A DNA stretch of 64,000 bases from Apium graveolens (Eukaryota; Streptophyta; Magnoliopsida; Apiales; Apiaceae): positions 167,176,588 through 167,240,587 of the forward strand of contig NC_133655.1 of the NCBI RefSeq assembly GCF_009905375.1. The letters run 5' to 3'. A model generated the notes under the pieces. It searched no databases, was not told the origin of the DNA, and saw nothing but the letters and a program-made list of their open reading frames with translations. The translations under genes were made by a program, and so were the position numbers. Of this stretch, positions 13,441 through 25,650 are shown one piece after another; within the stretch, counting starts at the first letter, position 1; each line of letters opens with the position of its first letter.

Positions 13441-14287
13441 GTTACACGTGTCAAGGAGTTAAGGCGGGACATCAAAGACTAGATTGATATATTTCGCCAA
13501 GAAACGTCATAGTGATGTCACCTGAGAACCAAAGGTGAGGAAAACGTTAATTGCATCATTATTGATAGGTTATCCAAACCTAATCATTCTCTGTTATTAA
13601 TAAATAATTCGTCCAATAAGTGGGTTAGTTGCTGCTTGAAGAAATGGTGGTATGTCATCAGATCTAGAAATTTATTATAAATGATCAGTATTGTTTGATG
13701 TGAGATTTGACGGGAGTCTTCAGAATATACATGTCGAAACAGAATAGCATATACCACTCCTAGATGAACGCGCATTAAATAAGACAGACTAGGTGAATTG
13801 GAAGAGCCTCGAATGCGATTGGAAGCGATTACTAACTAGGTGAATTGAACAGAGAAACAAGTGGGAATGAGGTTCAACAACCAATAACTATTGCAAACGT
13901 TCATGAGCACGAATTATTAGAGTTAGAAAGAAAAGAGAATTAATAGGCATTATGCTGGTCCTGTTTGAAACAGTAAAATAGGTAAGATAAGTGTAAGTGA
14001 GTTGGCTTCACCGCCACACGCATAGCAGGTTCATAGGGTGTTTATACGGGTATACTCAGGAAGAATAATTGAGCTCCGTTATATATAAAATGGAGACTTG
14101 AGTTGAGTTATATGAGCAACTAATAGAATTTGATGCCAGCAAGAGACTGTTAAGTATTGGTTGATACTGCGAGTAAAAGTTTATGAAAAGTTGTAAGGTT
14201 GAGGGATCAACCCGAGAAAATGGATGTGAGATACTTGGATGTATCATTATATGATCTTTAGTGTGATTCTGAGGACATAATCCTTTT
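13441..14287 (+). other. Decayed integrase core and 3' tail of Tekay-like element
   Basis: This should hold the integrase catalytic core, a possible chromodomain and the 3' untranslated region. I recognise only the CYTCQGV zinc-finger remnant at the start and no DDE motif. It may have lost part of the integrase by deletion, since the interval is short for a complete core. Confidence 0.4.
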
Positions 14288-14299
14288 AGGGGGGAAGGA
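14288..14299 (+). other. Polypurine tract of Tekay-like element
   Basis: AGGGGGGAAGGA sits directly before the 3' LTR start TGTAATAG. Confidence 0.85.
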
Positions 14300-17200
14300 T
14301 GTAATAGCCGGGACATAGCGTATAATAATTTTTATCGATAAATGATTATTATGTGATTTTTGGTAAATTATTTGATGATTGGTGTGGATATATGGATACT
14401 TATATGTGGTAAAGTATAAGTATTCTAGTTTTATTATGCCCAGAATAAAATATAGTTAATTGTGATATTTTTCTCATAATTTTTGAACTGTTACATGATT
14501 TTATATTGATTTATGAATTTATTAATTATTTTCTGAATAATTACAAAGTTATTTTATAAAGCCGGGAATCGTCCAACCTCAACCGTTTTTACATTTTTAC
14601 AACCCGAAACTCTTCCGAAAAATCCTTCCTAACCTAATCTGGTAATTCCGGACATTTTCTGTATTTTGACTTTTTCGATTCGGATTACGGTTTGACCCGT
14701 ACGCATCCCGGCATACATTTTTCAATACGATAATCATTTCGATAAAGCAACAAAACCCGTATTCTCGAAAGACGGGATATTATTACATTATTTTCGTATA
14801 AAGTGTTTTTTAAAAAGCCCGGTTTGGATAATTATCCAATACGGGTACCAAATTGGATCATATTTGCAGTTACTTAGCGGCTAAGTAACTAATTTATCGA
14901 TCCAAAATGATCCAACATGATCCAATATTCAATAAATATATATAGCCCTTTTATTATTTTATTTCATTCGTATAATCATAATCGATCAGTAAAAATATAA
15001 GAAATACAGAGAAAAACCATAAAAATGTTACGTTCTTGAGAATCAAACGTACGAAAGAAGGCGTTATCGAACTCCGATTCGGGCGTGCTATATATCAAAT
15101 CGAAACTCTCGAAAAGACCTTTCTGAATCAACCATCACTTTTAGTTCAAAAATTAAGGTGATTTTCTTATCTATTTATTTTAATCCGAATTATTTGATAA
15201 TTAAAATATGAATGTTTATTTCTTGATGTTGTTTGTGTGATTTGATGCTTGAATCTTGTAGATAATTTTGTCATGATCATTTTGGTATATTATATGACTA
15301 ATTTGGAGTTCAATAACATATAGAAAATTGAGTTTGATTCTCGAATTCAAAAATTAGGGTTTATGAACTATGAATGTTCGTAATTGATTTTTAGGCGTTT
15401 TTAATCTAGGGGTTATTGATTTAAATTGATTACACCAACTTATAGATCATGAAACAAGGAATCGATTTGTGTATATTTGATTAACGGAGGATAACTGGAA
15501 GGTGTTCGCCGGAAACACGAGCATGGCGGCATCAAAAAGTTTGACCGGATTTTCTGGCCAAACCACGCATCGTTTGATTGAAATAATATTGCAGATGTGT
15601 TTCTGGAAGCAAGGGGGTTGATTTCTGTTAATTTGGTTTGGGGGCCGCCGTTAATGGCGGCCGGCCACCAGAGACGACGATCGAGGAAGGGGACGGTGAA
15701 AAATTATCGTTTAGCTCCTTCAGTTTCTCTGATTTACAAAAATCGTATTTCAGTTTAAAAATTTACAAAATACTGATTTCTATTTAAATTATTTACAAAA
15801 TGGTATTTTCTTTTTATAATTATTTTCAGAAAATTATTGTAATTATTTTAAAATTCAAAAAATTAATATTTTTAATTCTGAAAATTACTATTAATTCCAA
15901 AATAAATCTAAATTATTTAATTAATTAATTTCAGTTGATAATTAATTATTTGATTAGTCAATTAATTTAAATATTAATTGATTAATTAATTTATTTAGTT
16001 ATTAATTAATTTTAATTGATTATTTCATTTGATTTAATTATTTATTTTGATTTAAAAATTCCTAAAATTAGTTTCGAGCTTTAAAATATTAATTTAAATT
16101 ATTTTGAAGGTTCAATAATTATTATAGAATTATTTTAAAGTCAGATTCCGGCGTTCAAATCCTATTATTTAATTATAAAATAACTCGAAGACCCGTTTTA
16201 ATTCCGAAAGATGTTCAAAAATTCGCATTAAATACTTGGAAAATCATTTTAACCCCGAATTTCTTTATAAAATTATTTTGATTGAATATCTTGTGTGCTA
16301 TGTGCTATCTGATTGATGTGTTATATGCCCATGTGGTTATTGTTTGACTGTTTTGGTCATAAATTTCGATCCGTAAATCTGATTTGGGTAAAACAAAGGG
16401 TAGATCGAAGCTTATGACGTCTATGTGACGATTAGAATAATATGAGATTAAATATTAAAAGATACTTGTGATGCCTAGCAGAGTCAGCGAGGCATAGAAA
16501 AGGAAACCAATGATCCATAAATATAATCGATGCGTATAAAGAGAAGGCAAGTGATTGATGAACAAAAGCAAGGCAAAAAAAGAAAAGGACAGTGATTGAT
16601 GAGTAAAACGGTTAGATGAGTACAAGTAAAGTTGGAAATCATCTGTGATAAGGCAAGTACTTCTGAACCTTCTTCAAGATATATTGCAAATATTTTCAAA
16701 CTTTCTCATAACATGTTGCCAGTATTCAAAATAAATCATGTTTTATATTGCAAGCGCTTTAAACTATTCAACCTTGAACCCTGATTCTTATTGATCTTGT
16801 GCCATAAGCCTTATTTTTCATAAACCATTGATTGTTAAATTCTCAGATACGATCCAGACACATACGATACTACTCCACAAATGCATATCTACCACATACT
16901 GATTTCTGATATTGAATTGCTTGACATACCAACCCTTATTCCATGTTTAACAGAAGACCAATCCTTGGAACCCTTGAACCTTTGGTCTTCTAATTTCTTA
17001 TTCTTCCCTTGATTGAAAGCCAATTTTTTTGAATTCCTTGTTATACCTTCATGGTATTGTGAATCACCCTATGCTTCGAGATAAATGTTGTTTATGATTC
17101 AGCTTATTGAATTATATTGGTTATCATATTGAATTGTTTTATAATTAGATGGTCTTATAAATGTGGACCAGATTCGTGGTCGGACCAGATTCGTGGTCAT

Positions 17201-17792
17201 AATAGGCCAATGTGTGCCTTGGATCCAGTATATAGAGCAAAGTTGGGAGCCTTGCTCGGGATTAGTGCGTGACCGATCAGCAGCCTAACCTTGGTTTTTA
17301 AAATAAAAAATGAATATACAATTCTAATCTTTGCTTATTTAAAAACTTGATTCTTCTAAATCATTTCAATTGATTATTGTTTAATCTCAGTTATTGCTAT
17401 TATGACTTGCTGAGCTAATTAGCTCACTCTTGCAAACCTTTTTATATTTTCAAAAGTTGAAAAAAAGAAATTGTTGGTAACGAGAATTCCCAGTCCAGTG
17501 TGCGAGCTAGGATTCCAGGTTAAGTTGGATCGAGCTAGCAGGAGCTTTATATTGTAGACGAGTTATGCAAGATTGTAAGAACGATGTCATTAACAATTGT
17601 AAGTTGAACTAGCTGGGATTTGGTACGATGTAATAAAAGTTAAGATTGTGGCTTGTTTTCATGCTTTAACCTGTTGCGATCCGTGGTTGTGTAAAGAAGG
17701 GTCAATGTACATAATATTTCATATATAGGTTTATATATTGTGGTGTGTGTTGTGAGCCCCAAACTTCTGACCCGGGTTTGGAGGGTGTTACA
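14300..17792 (+). repeat. 3' LTR of Tekay-like element (3493 bp)
   Basis: It begins TGTAATAGCC and ends GGTGTTACA, followed by the target-site copy ACCTA. It is colinear with the 5' LTR over its whole length, with scattered substitutions and small indels, and lacks the 11-bp repeat unit at 5400 and the 40-bp segment near 6700. Confidence 0.92.
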
Positions 17793-17793
17793 A

Positions 17794-18693
17794 CCTATAT
17801 ACGGGTTTAACCAAGTGGAATTTCAAGTAGAAGGAGCGATTCGATTTTCCATGACCATTGGGGAAGAGACTATAGTGGCCACACAGATGTTAAACTTTCA
17901 TGTTGTCAGGGCAGCCTCTACCTACGACCCAATAATGGGGGGAACCGGGATCCACGCGTTTAAGGCCGTACCCTCGACCTACCATATGGTTCTCAAGTTC
18001 CCAAACAGAAACGGTGCCGGAGACCATAAATGGGATTTGCAAATGGCATGAAGTTTCTATGTAACAACACTTATGCCCGATAGAACTAGAGGGCAAGTCC
18101 TCTCAATAGAAGATATGGATATCCGTGAGAACGATGAACGTTGGGGGAAGCCAATTGAGGACTTAGTTCCAATTTCCTTAGACCAGTCAGACCTTGATAA
18201 GGTCTCCTATATTGGAGAATCCTTGAGGAAACATCTGAGGGACCAATTAACAACGTTCCTACAAAAGAACAATGATGTGTTTGCTTGGATGGTAGTTGAT
18301 ATGCCTGGGATCAACCCCAACCTTATAACTCACAAGTTGAATGTCGATCCGACTCAGAAGGTCGTACAATAGAAGAAGAGGACTTATGCCTCTTATAGGT
18401 TGTAAGCCATTAAGTAGGGTGTTGAGAAGCTCCTTGAAGTTGGGTTCATCAAGAAAGTACAATTCCCTAAATGGTTGGCTAACCCTGTGATGGTCAAGAA
18501 AGCCAATGAAAAGCGGAGAATGTGCATCAATTTCACTGACCTCAATGATGCATGTCCCAAGGACTGCTACCCACTATCAAGGATTGACACCATGATCGAT
18601 ACTACTGTTGAGAACAAGATGCTGAGCTTCATGGATGGCTTCAGCAGTTACAATAAAATTAAAATGCACAAAGATGACACCCACAAGGATTGA
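17794..18693 (+). pseudogene. Tat protease C-terminus and RT N-terminal half
   Basis: The frame starts exactly at the Tekay insertion junction with PIYGFNQVEF and continues through MLNFHVVRAASTYDPIMG and FKAVPSTYHMVLKFP, the conserved end of Tat protease. The same frame runs on into RT with stops at 18049 and 18370 and further ones near 18403-18415. RT motifs seen are GFIKKVQFPKWLANPVMV, CINFTDLNDACPKDCYPL and SFMDGFSSYNKI, the last with the first catalytic Asp. The frame ends at HKDDTHKD, where a deletion begins. Confidence 0.85.
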
Positions 18694-19018
18694 CACCTGA
18701 CATGTTAGTCAAAAGCCTAGCCAAGGCCGATCACATTGATCACCTCAGAGAGATATTCGAAGTGCTGAGGCACCACAAGATGATGTTAAATCCTGCTAAG
18801 TGCGCCTACGGTATTGGATCTGGAAAGTTTTTGGATCACATGGTTTCAATGAGAGGAATTGAAGCAAACCTTGACAAAATTAAAGTCATCCTAGATATGG
18901 AGCCGCCTCACTCCATAAAAGACGTTCAGAAATTGACAGGGAGAATTGCGGCCTTGGGGAGATTCATCTCCAAGTCAGGGACAAGTGTCTACCCTTTTTC
19001 AAAATATTGAAGAAGGTG
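18694..19018 (+). pseudogene. Tat RT C-terminal part after an active-site deletion
   Basis: The text resumes in another frame at DMLVKS, which in Tat elements follows the YVDD catalytic box. The stretch between HKDD and this point, roughly 50-60 codons including most of the YVDD motif, is missing. The thumb and connection region is readable: HLREIFEVLRHHKMMLNPAK, KFLDHMVSMRGIEANLDKI and VQKLTGRIAALGRFIS. Loss of the polymerase active site alone would inactivate the enzyme. Confidence 0.8.
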
Positions 19019-19806
19019 AAGAATTTTGAGTGGACTGCTGAAAGCCAAGAGGCCTTTGAACAGCTAAATAAGTACATGAGTGAAGCCCTATTGTTGGCCA
19101 AACCAAGTCTAGAGGACATCCTTTACCTATACCTTGTGGTCTCTTAGCAGGCTGTAAGCGCCATTTTGGTGAATGAAGAAGAAAAGGTTCAAAAACCTAT
19201 CTAATATTAAGCAAAGTGCTCCACGGAGCCGAGTTGAACTACTCAACCACCGAGAAGTTTGCACTCGCCCTCATGACAGCCTCCAGGAAGCAACGATCAT
19301 ACTTTCAGGCATACAAGATAGAATTCCTGACGGAAAAACCCTTGAGAAGCATCCTTCACAACCCAAAAGAAAGTGGGGGCAATAGATACTAACCCTAGAA
19401 GAACTAGAGAAGGATGAAGATAAAAACTTGACTTTGAAGGAGTATTGGATTTTTTATTTTGAAGGAGCATCCAAAATAAAATCTAGTAATGTAGGCCTAG
19501 TCTTGCAAAACCCTGAAAGATTAGACTTGACTTTAAAGGAGTATTGGGTTCTCCATTTTGATAAAGAGTCAAAAAAAAAAATCAAACGATACATGCCTAG
19601 TCTTTCAAAGCCCTAAAGGGTTTATGATCGAGTGTGTTGTGAAGTTGGACTTCCCAACTACGAACAACGAAGCAAAATATGAAGCTTTGATAGCAGGATT
19701 AGGCTTAGCTAGAGCTGTGAGGGCCAATAGTTTAAAATTTATGGAGACTCAAGGCTCATTATTGCCCAAGTCAGTAGGGAGTTTGAAGCAGAAGATGATT
19801 CCATGA
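19019..19806 (+). pseudogene. Tat RNase H plus second archaeal-type RNase H, with duplication
   Basis: The first RNase H starts with WTAESQEAFEQLNKYM near 19030 and decays after DILYLYL. The second begins at about 19426 with LTLKEYWIFYFEGASK, and the same start recurs 99 bp later as LTLKEYWVLHFDKESK. It then continues with the conserved LDFPTTNNEAKYEALIAGL near 19650. The in-frame 33-codon duplication covers the first beta strand and catalytic Asp position; the first copy has Glu and the second Asp. Multiple stops lie between the two RNase H regions. Confidence 0.75.
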
Positions 19807-21205
19807 CCAAGTACATAAGGGTCGTGTAAGGAATACTGACTCAATCTAATGAATGGTACGCGAAACATGTTCCGAAAGAGGAGAACACTACGACCGATGC
19901 CATGCTCAAATTTGCCTCATCTGAAATCGAGAACTATCCAAGAAGTATCTACTTCCAAGTCCCGAGGACCATGACAATCCATGTCTTAAACTTGATAACG
20001 CCGATTGGCTTAACTAACTGCTGGATTGATCCCATCAAGAACCACCTTGAGACAGGTTGGCTCCCCGACGATGCCCAAGAGGCACACAAGTTGTCACTAA
20101 GAGAATTGATGTACCCTCTGATTGAAGGACTTTTACACAAAAGGTATTTCATGATCCCATATATATCTGAAGTGCTTAAGACCTCACGAGGTAGAGAGAC
20201 ACTAAAAGAAACCCATGAATGGGATTTGTTTGCAGCACTTGGGGGGCAAGGCCCTCACTCATAAATAACCCGACTAGGGCTTATGTTAGCCATATGAAGG
20301 GTTATGTAAAGAAGTGTGATATATGTCAGAGGCACGCTCCCATCCCCTTCGTGATGTGGGGAATGGACATACTAGGTCCCTTTTTTATAGCATCGGGACA
20401 AAGAAAGTTCATCGTGGTCATTATTGACTACTTCACTAAGTGGATTGAGGCCAAGGCACTGGCCAAGATAACTACCAAGCAGATTTCTAAATTTATGTGG
20501 GATAATGTGATATGTCAATTTGGAATCCAACGCATCCTTGTTACAGATAATAGGCGACAGTTTGACAATAAAGAGTTCAAGGAGTATTGTAATGATAACA
20601 GCATAGAACTCTGATTCACCTCAGCTGCTCATTCTCAAGAAAATGGACAAGCAGAGTCGCTAATCGAATCATCCTTGATGGACTCAAAAGAGGGTTGAGC
20701 GCTCAAGAAACACTTGGGATGGACGAATTGCTACCTATACTCTGGGCATATTATACTACTTGTAAAGTTACAACTGAAGCTACCCCATTCGTGGTGGCTA
20801 ATGGAGCCAAGGCAGTAGTGCCTCTTGAAATCACCCACGGATCACCGAGGGTTGAAGCATATGAACCAGAAACTAATGAAGAAGGCATGGGGCTTTCCCT
20901 AGAACTCATTGGCGAGGTTTAAGATGAAACCAACTCTCGTAATGAATAACATCACCGAAGAGCATCCCTCTATTATAATAAGAGGATTAAGGAAAGGTTG
21001 TTCAGGTAAGGAGACTTGGTCTTGAGGAAGATTGAGGCATCAGGAGTTGGCGAGAAATAGAAGTTGGCCCCAAATTAGGAAGGACCTTACAAAGTCAAGA
21101 AAACACTAGGACGAGGATCCTACAAGCTAGAAGCCTTGAGCGGTGACAATGTGCCTCAAATTTGACATACTTCAAATCATAAGGTTTATTATATTAAACA
21201 TCACA
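19807..21205 (+). pseudogene. Tat integrase remnant
   Basis: An upstream linker at 19902-20264 reads YFQVPRTMTIHVLN and GWLPDDAQEAHKLSLRE. The zinc-binding module is broken by a frameshift at about 20260, but CDICQRHAP survives. The core has MWGMDILGPF with the first catalytic Asp, then TDNRRQF, where the usual Gly is Arg, and a shifted ENGQAES with the Glu. The tail ends LAPN, then EGPYKVKKTLGRGSYKLEAL near 21065-21145, with WEG broken by a stop. Several stops and shifts make it non-functional. Confidence 0.8.
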
Positions 21206-22442
21206 AAATGATATATAATTGACTAAAGTCTATGTTACAGACTCCAACCGACCAAAGTAGGTCGATGAATCTCCAAGGAAGGCCTTGGACTGACCAGAGA
21301 TCTCTCGAAATCGACTAAGCTCCTTTTGAATAACAAATTTGAAATATCAAACTCACACTAAAGAAGAAAGGCCTGTAAGGCCAGCTTCAACAAGATTCCT
21401 TTAAGTCATGAAGACCCGATAGTGAAATTTCTCCATCACTCTTGAGTATTAAGGACATAAATAAAGCGCAAACTGTCTTGTACATAGTTAAACTCGTTCT
21501 GAAAAACTGAACCAAATCTCATAAATATCCGGCTCTTGACAAAGGATAATTCTTGATGATGAAAATATTCCCAAACATAGAAGAGCACAAAGGGATGTCT
21601 AAATTGATGACAACCCAACATAAAAATAGTGATTATCCTTCAAGCATTTCTATATAGTTGACAAGGGTGAACCTTGAGCTCAGCTAACATATAAAAGAAT
21701 GGACCGGGAACCTCAACCTGGCCACAAAGGCTCATTTAAAAATACATAGATTCACTCGATCCCAGTTACAAGTTCTGTCAATATAGCTCAACTCACTAAA
21801 TTTATATACAACTTGGAAAGCTATACTTTTCCTTGAGTTCCCTCACATCCGACTCACTTATTTTACATAATTGATAGAAGGAGTCGGGATTACGAAAGGG
21901 TTAAAAAACAAAGGTGAGATAGGAACTCTTACTTGAGTTGACCAAGCCTTGCCTCATTTGGCTATCATCCCAGCCATGAAGGCTAGAGGTGGTTTGACTT
22001 TTTCAGACATGTTAGTAAACTAGAACCGAAAATGGATTTTAGATTAAATTTTTTTAGAGAGTTTGACATAAAAGAATTATATATGAAGTTCAAGCCCGTC
22101 ACGAACACGAATGTGGGAAATCATGATCAAGGCCCATCACGGATGTGATCGATACATGTTGTCCAAAAACTATAGGTTTAACCTTGATCAAAGATTAACT
22201 GCATTAATCGTCAAGATTAGCAAAAAGAAGAAGTTCAAAACTCAAGATTCGAGTTGTTGTCCAAGAACAGTCATATTGGAACCTCCTTAGTCACGACCAA
22301 AGGTCATTGAAGAAGAAGCTGAGTAGCCTCCCAGTAAAGCCTTCAGCTAACCAAGTATCAACTGTCACGGTCGAAAGTTCTTGATCTCAGTGACCATGGA
22401 CACCACCACGAACAAAGTGGGTCATGGGGACCATGAACAAAA
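21206..22442 (+). other. Tat 3' noncoding region
   Basis: No supported reading frame lies in this 1.2-kb stretch after the integrase end. Imperfect phrases such as CGACTAA and CGAGTAGG become frequent towards 22400 and lead into the tandem array. I see no LTR start or polypurine tract, so the 3' LTR must have been lost or displaced by the insertion at 22974. Confidence 0.5.
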
Positions 22443-22973
22443 ACTCCCAGAAGAGTGGACTCAGCCGAGTAGGCTCATCAGAAGGCTCTTCAACCGACTA
22501 GGACGCCTACTGCGCTTACTCCCTGAAGAGTAGACTCGGCCGAGTAGGCTCATTGGAAGGCTTTTCAGCCGACTAGAAAACTTGTTCCTCTAACTCTCGA
22601 ATGAGTGGGATTATATCTGAAAGCTTTTCAGCCGTGGGCGTGACCTTGTTTACTCTTGGAAGAGTGGACTCGGTAGAGTATGATTACATCTGAAGGCTTT
22701 TCAATTATGGGTGTGATCTCGTATACTCTCGAAAGAGTGGACTCGGAAGATTATGATTACATCTGAAGGCTTTTCAGGCGTGGGTATGACCTCGTATACT
22801 CACGGAAGAGTGGACTTGGAAGAGTATGATTACATTTGAAGGCTTTTCAGCCATAGTAGCCACCTCGCTTACTCTCGTAAGAGTAAACTTAGAAGAGTAG
22901 GATTACATCTGAAGGCTTTTCAGCCGTGGGTGTCATCTCGTATACTCTTGGAAGAGTAGAATTAGAAGAATAT
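22443..22973 (+). repeat. 73-bp tandem repeat array in Tat 3' noncoding region
   Basis: Units begin ACTC(T/C)..GAAGAGT and contain GAAGGCTTTTCAGCCG. Starts are at 22443, 22518, 22593, 22652, 22725, 22798, 22871 and 22944, giving spacings of 75, 75, 59, 73, 73, 73 and 73. The first two units also contain GCCGAGTAGGCTCAT, absent from later ones. The last unit is cut by the minus-strand LTR. Tandem repeats in the 3' untranslated region are known for Tat/Ogre elements and can seed satellite DNA. Confidence 0.88.
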
Positions 22974-25650
22974 TATGACACCCTCAAACCCGGGAACTGA
23001 TTTAGGGCTCACGGCATAATTAAACAACATAATCAATATAAATAACTAAACCCAAGACTCTTAACATGATCTATACGGGATAAGGTATGAAACAAGATTA
23101 CAACTACCAACCAGGAGTTTAAAATTACATAAACAACTTATTTAACTTAAGACTTCGCAATTCTGATTTGGAATTGCCAGATAACCCAATTATATCTGAA
23201 ACTTATAAAGTTTACAAAAAAACTTAAGCGATTCTCCCACTTGCCATCTACCTGCACTGGAACAACAAACCTAACAGTCTGCAAGGGGCCGCTATAAACA
23301 CTCTTACGTGTTATGCGCCTAAGGATTTCCACCTTCTTGCTTAACTGCCAATGTTAGATCAAAACAAAATAAATAAGCAACAGGGCTCAGCAAGTAACTA
23401 TAATAGCAATTATATTAAATATTCTTGGCAGCAAAAGTTTATTTAACCATCTTAACTAAGGTTCAATGTGGGTCAAGGTTTGATCCGAGCTGAAGAGGGT
23501 AATAAACAAGGTTCGTCAACTCATTTCAAAATATCTTTCTTTTTAAAACATTTTCATTTTGTATCATTTTAAAAATTTAGAGTCCACTTGATCTTTGGTA
23601 AAATAGTGTTATTGCACAAACATCGTTATTTAAAAGAAATTCAACAAATTTCGATTGAAGTGTATAACAATAGGTAAATAAATAATACGGGTGATAAGCC
23701 GTACTGACCTCCATCTGGTCATTAAAGGTACCTAAGGCGCTATTTTGGCCTATATATATACTGGTCCATCTCCGGATTCAATAACTCACTGGTCCATCTC
23801 CGGCTCTATACACTCGGCTAGGGATGACAATCGGGTCAGATCGGGTCGAGTATTGCAGAATCCATATCCAAACCCAAAAATTTTATCCATATCCAAACCT
23901 GACCCGAACCCGAAAAATACTCGAACCCAAAAAATCAAATTTCGGATAGGATTCGGGTATACCCGAAACCCGAAATATTTTTGAATTGGATATTCATACC
24001 CGAACCCGAAACCCGAACCTGAAATCTGAAAATTTGTATAATTATTGATATTGCAAGTGCTTGGGATCGAACACGCGACTTATATAGAAAGAATTTTGAC
24101 GTGTCATTTTTAACCACTTTATCACATCATTAATTATGTTATTATATGTATAGCTAATATTTAAAAAAATCAACTTAATTGATATCCAATCTTTTAGATT
24201 TATCACCAAAAGATGTTTTGTTCACCTTATAAACCTTATCACCCATTTAAATGATTGAATAATAATATTTTATTAAACTTTATAATTAGTTAATTTTTAA
24301 CATAAATATTAAAATATATGTTCTAAAAATTATATAATAATATGTATGATGTATATTATATAATATATATATATATTAATTATAATGTGTAATATAAAAA
24401 ATTCTAATATTATATATATAATTAATATATATATATAATTTGGGTTTTTTTCAGATTTCGGATCGGTATACCTAATATCCAAATCCAAATCTAAAAATAT
24501 TTCGGGTTTAAAATTTAAATCCATATCCAAAAAATCGGGTTCTGGTAAATCCAAAATTTTGGGTTTCAGATCGGGTATCAGTCAGATCGGATTATTTTTC
24601 CATCCCTACACTCGGCTGGATCACTGTTACATGGCCGCTTATGCCTCCAATCTTTGGGATTTTAATGAAAACCCTTAGATTGGAAAATCATTGTAGTTTT
24701 GAAAACTTAACTTCATTTTAAAACATTTATCGACCTTTGAAATCATTCCGACTCTTTCAAGTCAAAAATCATTCTTAGTTTCATTTCGGGGTGTAATAAT
24801 AAATTAAGAACAATAAGAAGAATCGAGAACTAGAATTTGATCAAGGTTTAATTTAGGCTTTAATAACACAAGGTATCAATCAACATTGGTAGTATCAATG
24901 CAAGGTTATCAGTTAAACATGAATATCAACAAGGTAAAGATACTCAATTAACACATGTATTATGAATGCAAGGTTACCAGTAAACGTAAAAGTCAACAGG
25001 GTAAAGGTATTAACAAAACATAAATGTTACCAATGGAATAATATTTTAGGTTACAATTAGGGTTGATAAGTATCTAGAAGGAAATTAGGTTAAGAAAAGG
25101 TGTAACGTTAACATGAATCATATTACCATTTAACCCATCTTCTCATATCAGAATCAAAATCTTTATCACTATAAGAAGGATAGATTACTTGCCTCAAATG
25201 CTTTCCCTTTTTATCTGATTCAGATTACTATCACTTATAATCTTATTTCCTTTTCTACTTCGCGCTTTGTCGCTTTCCAAATCTACAATCAACAATAAAC
25301 CCTAATTAGGGATCTCGTAATAAAATGATGTTCCCCTGAACTTCTAAACTTTCTACCCTTTTGCATTAAATAACATACTTATATGCATACACCTTTACTT
25401 TATATTCACATTGTCACTTATGCACATAATCACGTCCATTACTTACTCAAACTTTTATCGACTTTAGTTTACTATATAATCAAGTGAACACACATGTACG
25501 ATTCGATTAACACATAACATGTATCATTACACACTTATTATGATTTACACAATCGCAGCTAATATCACATTCGTCATCCCCATGCTTATCGCACCATTGT
25601 TTAAACAACTCTTATTATCAATTATAGATTTTTACATCTCTTAACAATTA
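22974..25650 (-). repeat. Minus-strand chromovirus-type LTR fragment
   Basis: TATGACACCCTCAAACCCGGG-like text at 22974 is the reverse complement of the LTR end seen at 17771-17792, so this is the 3' end of an LTR on the minus strand. Further in, reversed copies of the TTGCTATTATGACTTGCTGAGC block (23385-23410) and of the AGGCCAAAA block (23735-23750) match the order in the other long LTRs. The opposite end, expected as GGATATTACA, is not found, so it is truncated near the Copia junction. A MITE-like element sits inside it. The assignment of 24608-25650 is weaker than that of the first 850 bp. Confidence 0.6.
23820..24607. mobile_element. MITE-like insertion (788 bp) with 10-bp target duplication
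   Basis: The ends are AGGGATG and CATCCCT, a perfect 7-bp terminal inverted repeat with a weak extension. The flanks ACACTCGGCT at 23810-23819 and 24608-24617 are identical. Next to both ends lie repeats of GGGTC, ACCCGAA and TCGGGT, with an AT-rich centre at 24100-24430. There is no coding capacity. A 9-11 bp duplication fits Mutator-like elements better than hAT (8 bp), but the class call is uncertain. It inserted into the minus-strand LTR. Confidence 0.78.

Larger units (their letters stand above)
5351..17792 (+). mobile_element. Tekay-like chromovirus-type Ty3/gypsy, complete structure, dead
   Basis: It has two long LTRs (5351-8896 and 14300-17792), a primer binding site close to the initiator Met-tRNA complement, a polypurine tract, and recognisable RNase H and integrase remnants. 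The flanking 5-mers ACCCA (5346-5350) and ACCTA (17793-17797) form a target duplication with one transition. The host Tat protease reading frame resumes exactly across it. Domain order and the 3.5-kb LTRs fit the Tekay/Del clade of chromoviruses; no chromodomain could be confirmed because the C-terminal region is decayed. In the first 290 aligned LTR bases I count about 16 substitutions plus an 11-bp indel, so the insertion is not recent. Confidence 0.88.
17793..22973 (+). mobile_element. Tat/Retand-type Ty3/gypsy, right part
   Basis: It continues the protease of 5019-5350 and runs through RT, RNase H, a second archaeal-type RNase H and integrase into a 3' noncoding region with a 73-bp tandem array. 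The double RNase H arrangement and VINFTDLN-like RT text (CINFTDLNDACPKDCYPL) mark the Tat lineage. Its LTRs are not in the window: the left side is cut by Copia A and the right by a minus-strand LTR. It is the oldest element in this half of the window because three others inserted into it. Confidence 0.85.

Noticed and set aside
17890..18096. Minus-strand ORF of 68 codons opposite Tat protease
   Set aside because: It is the antisense shadow of a conserved protease segment.
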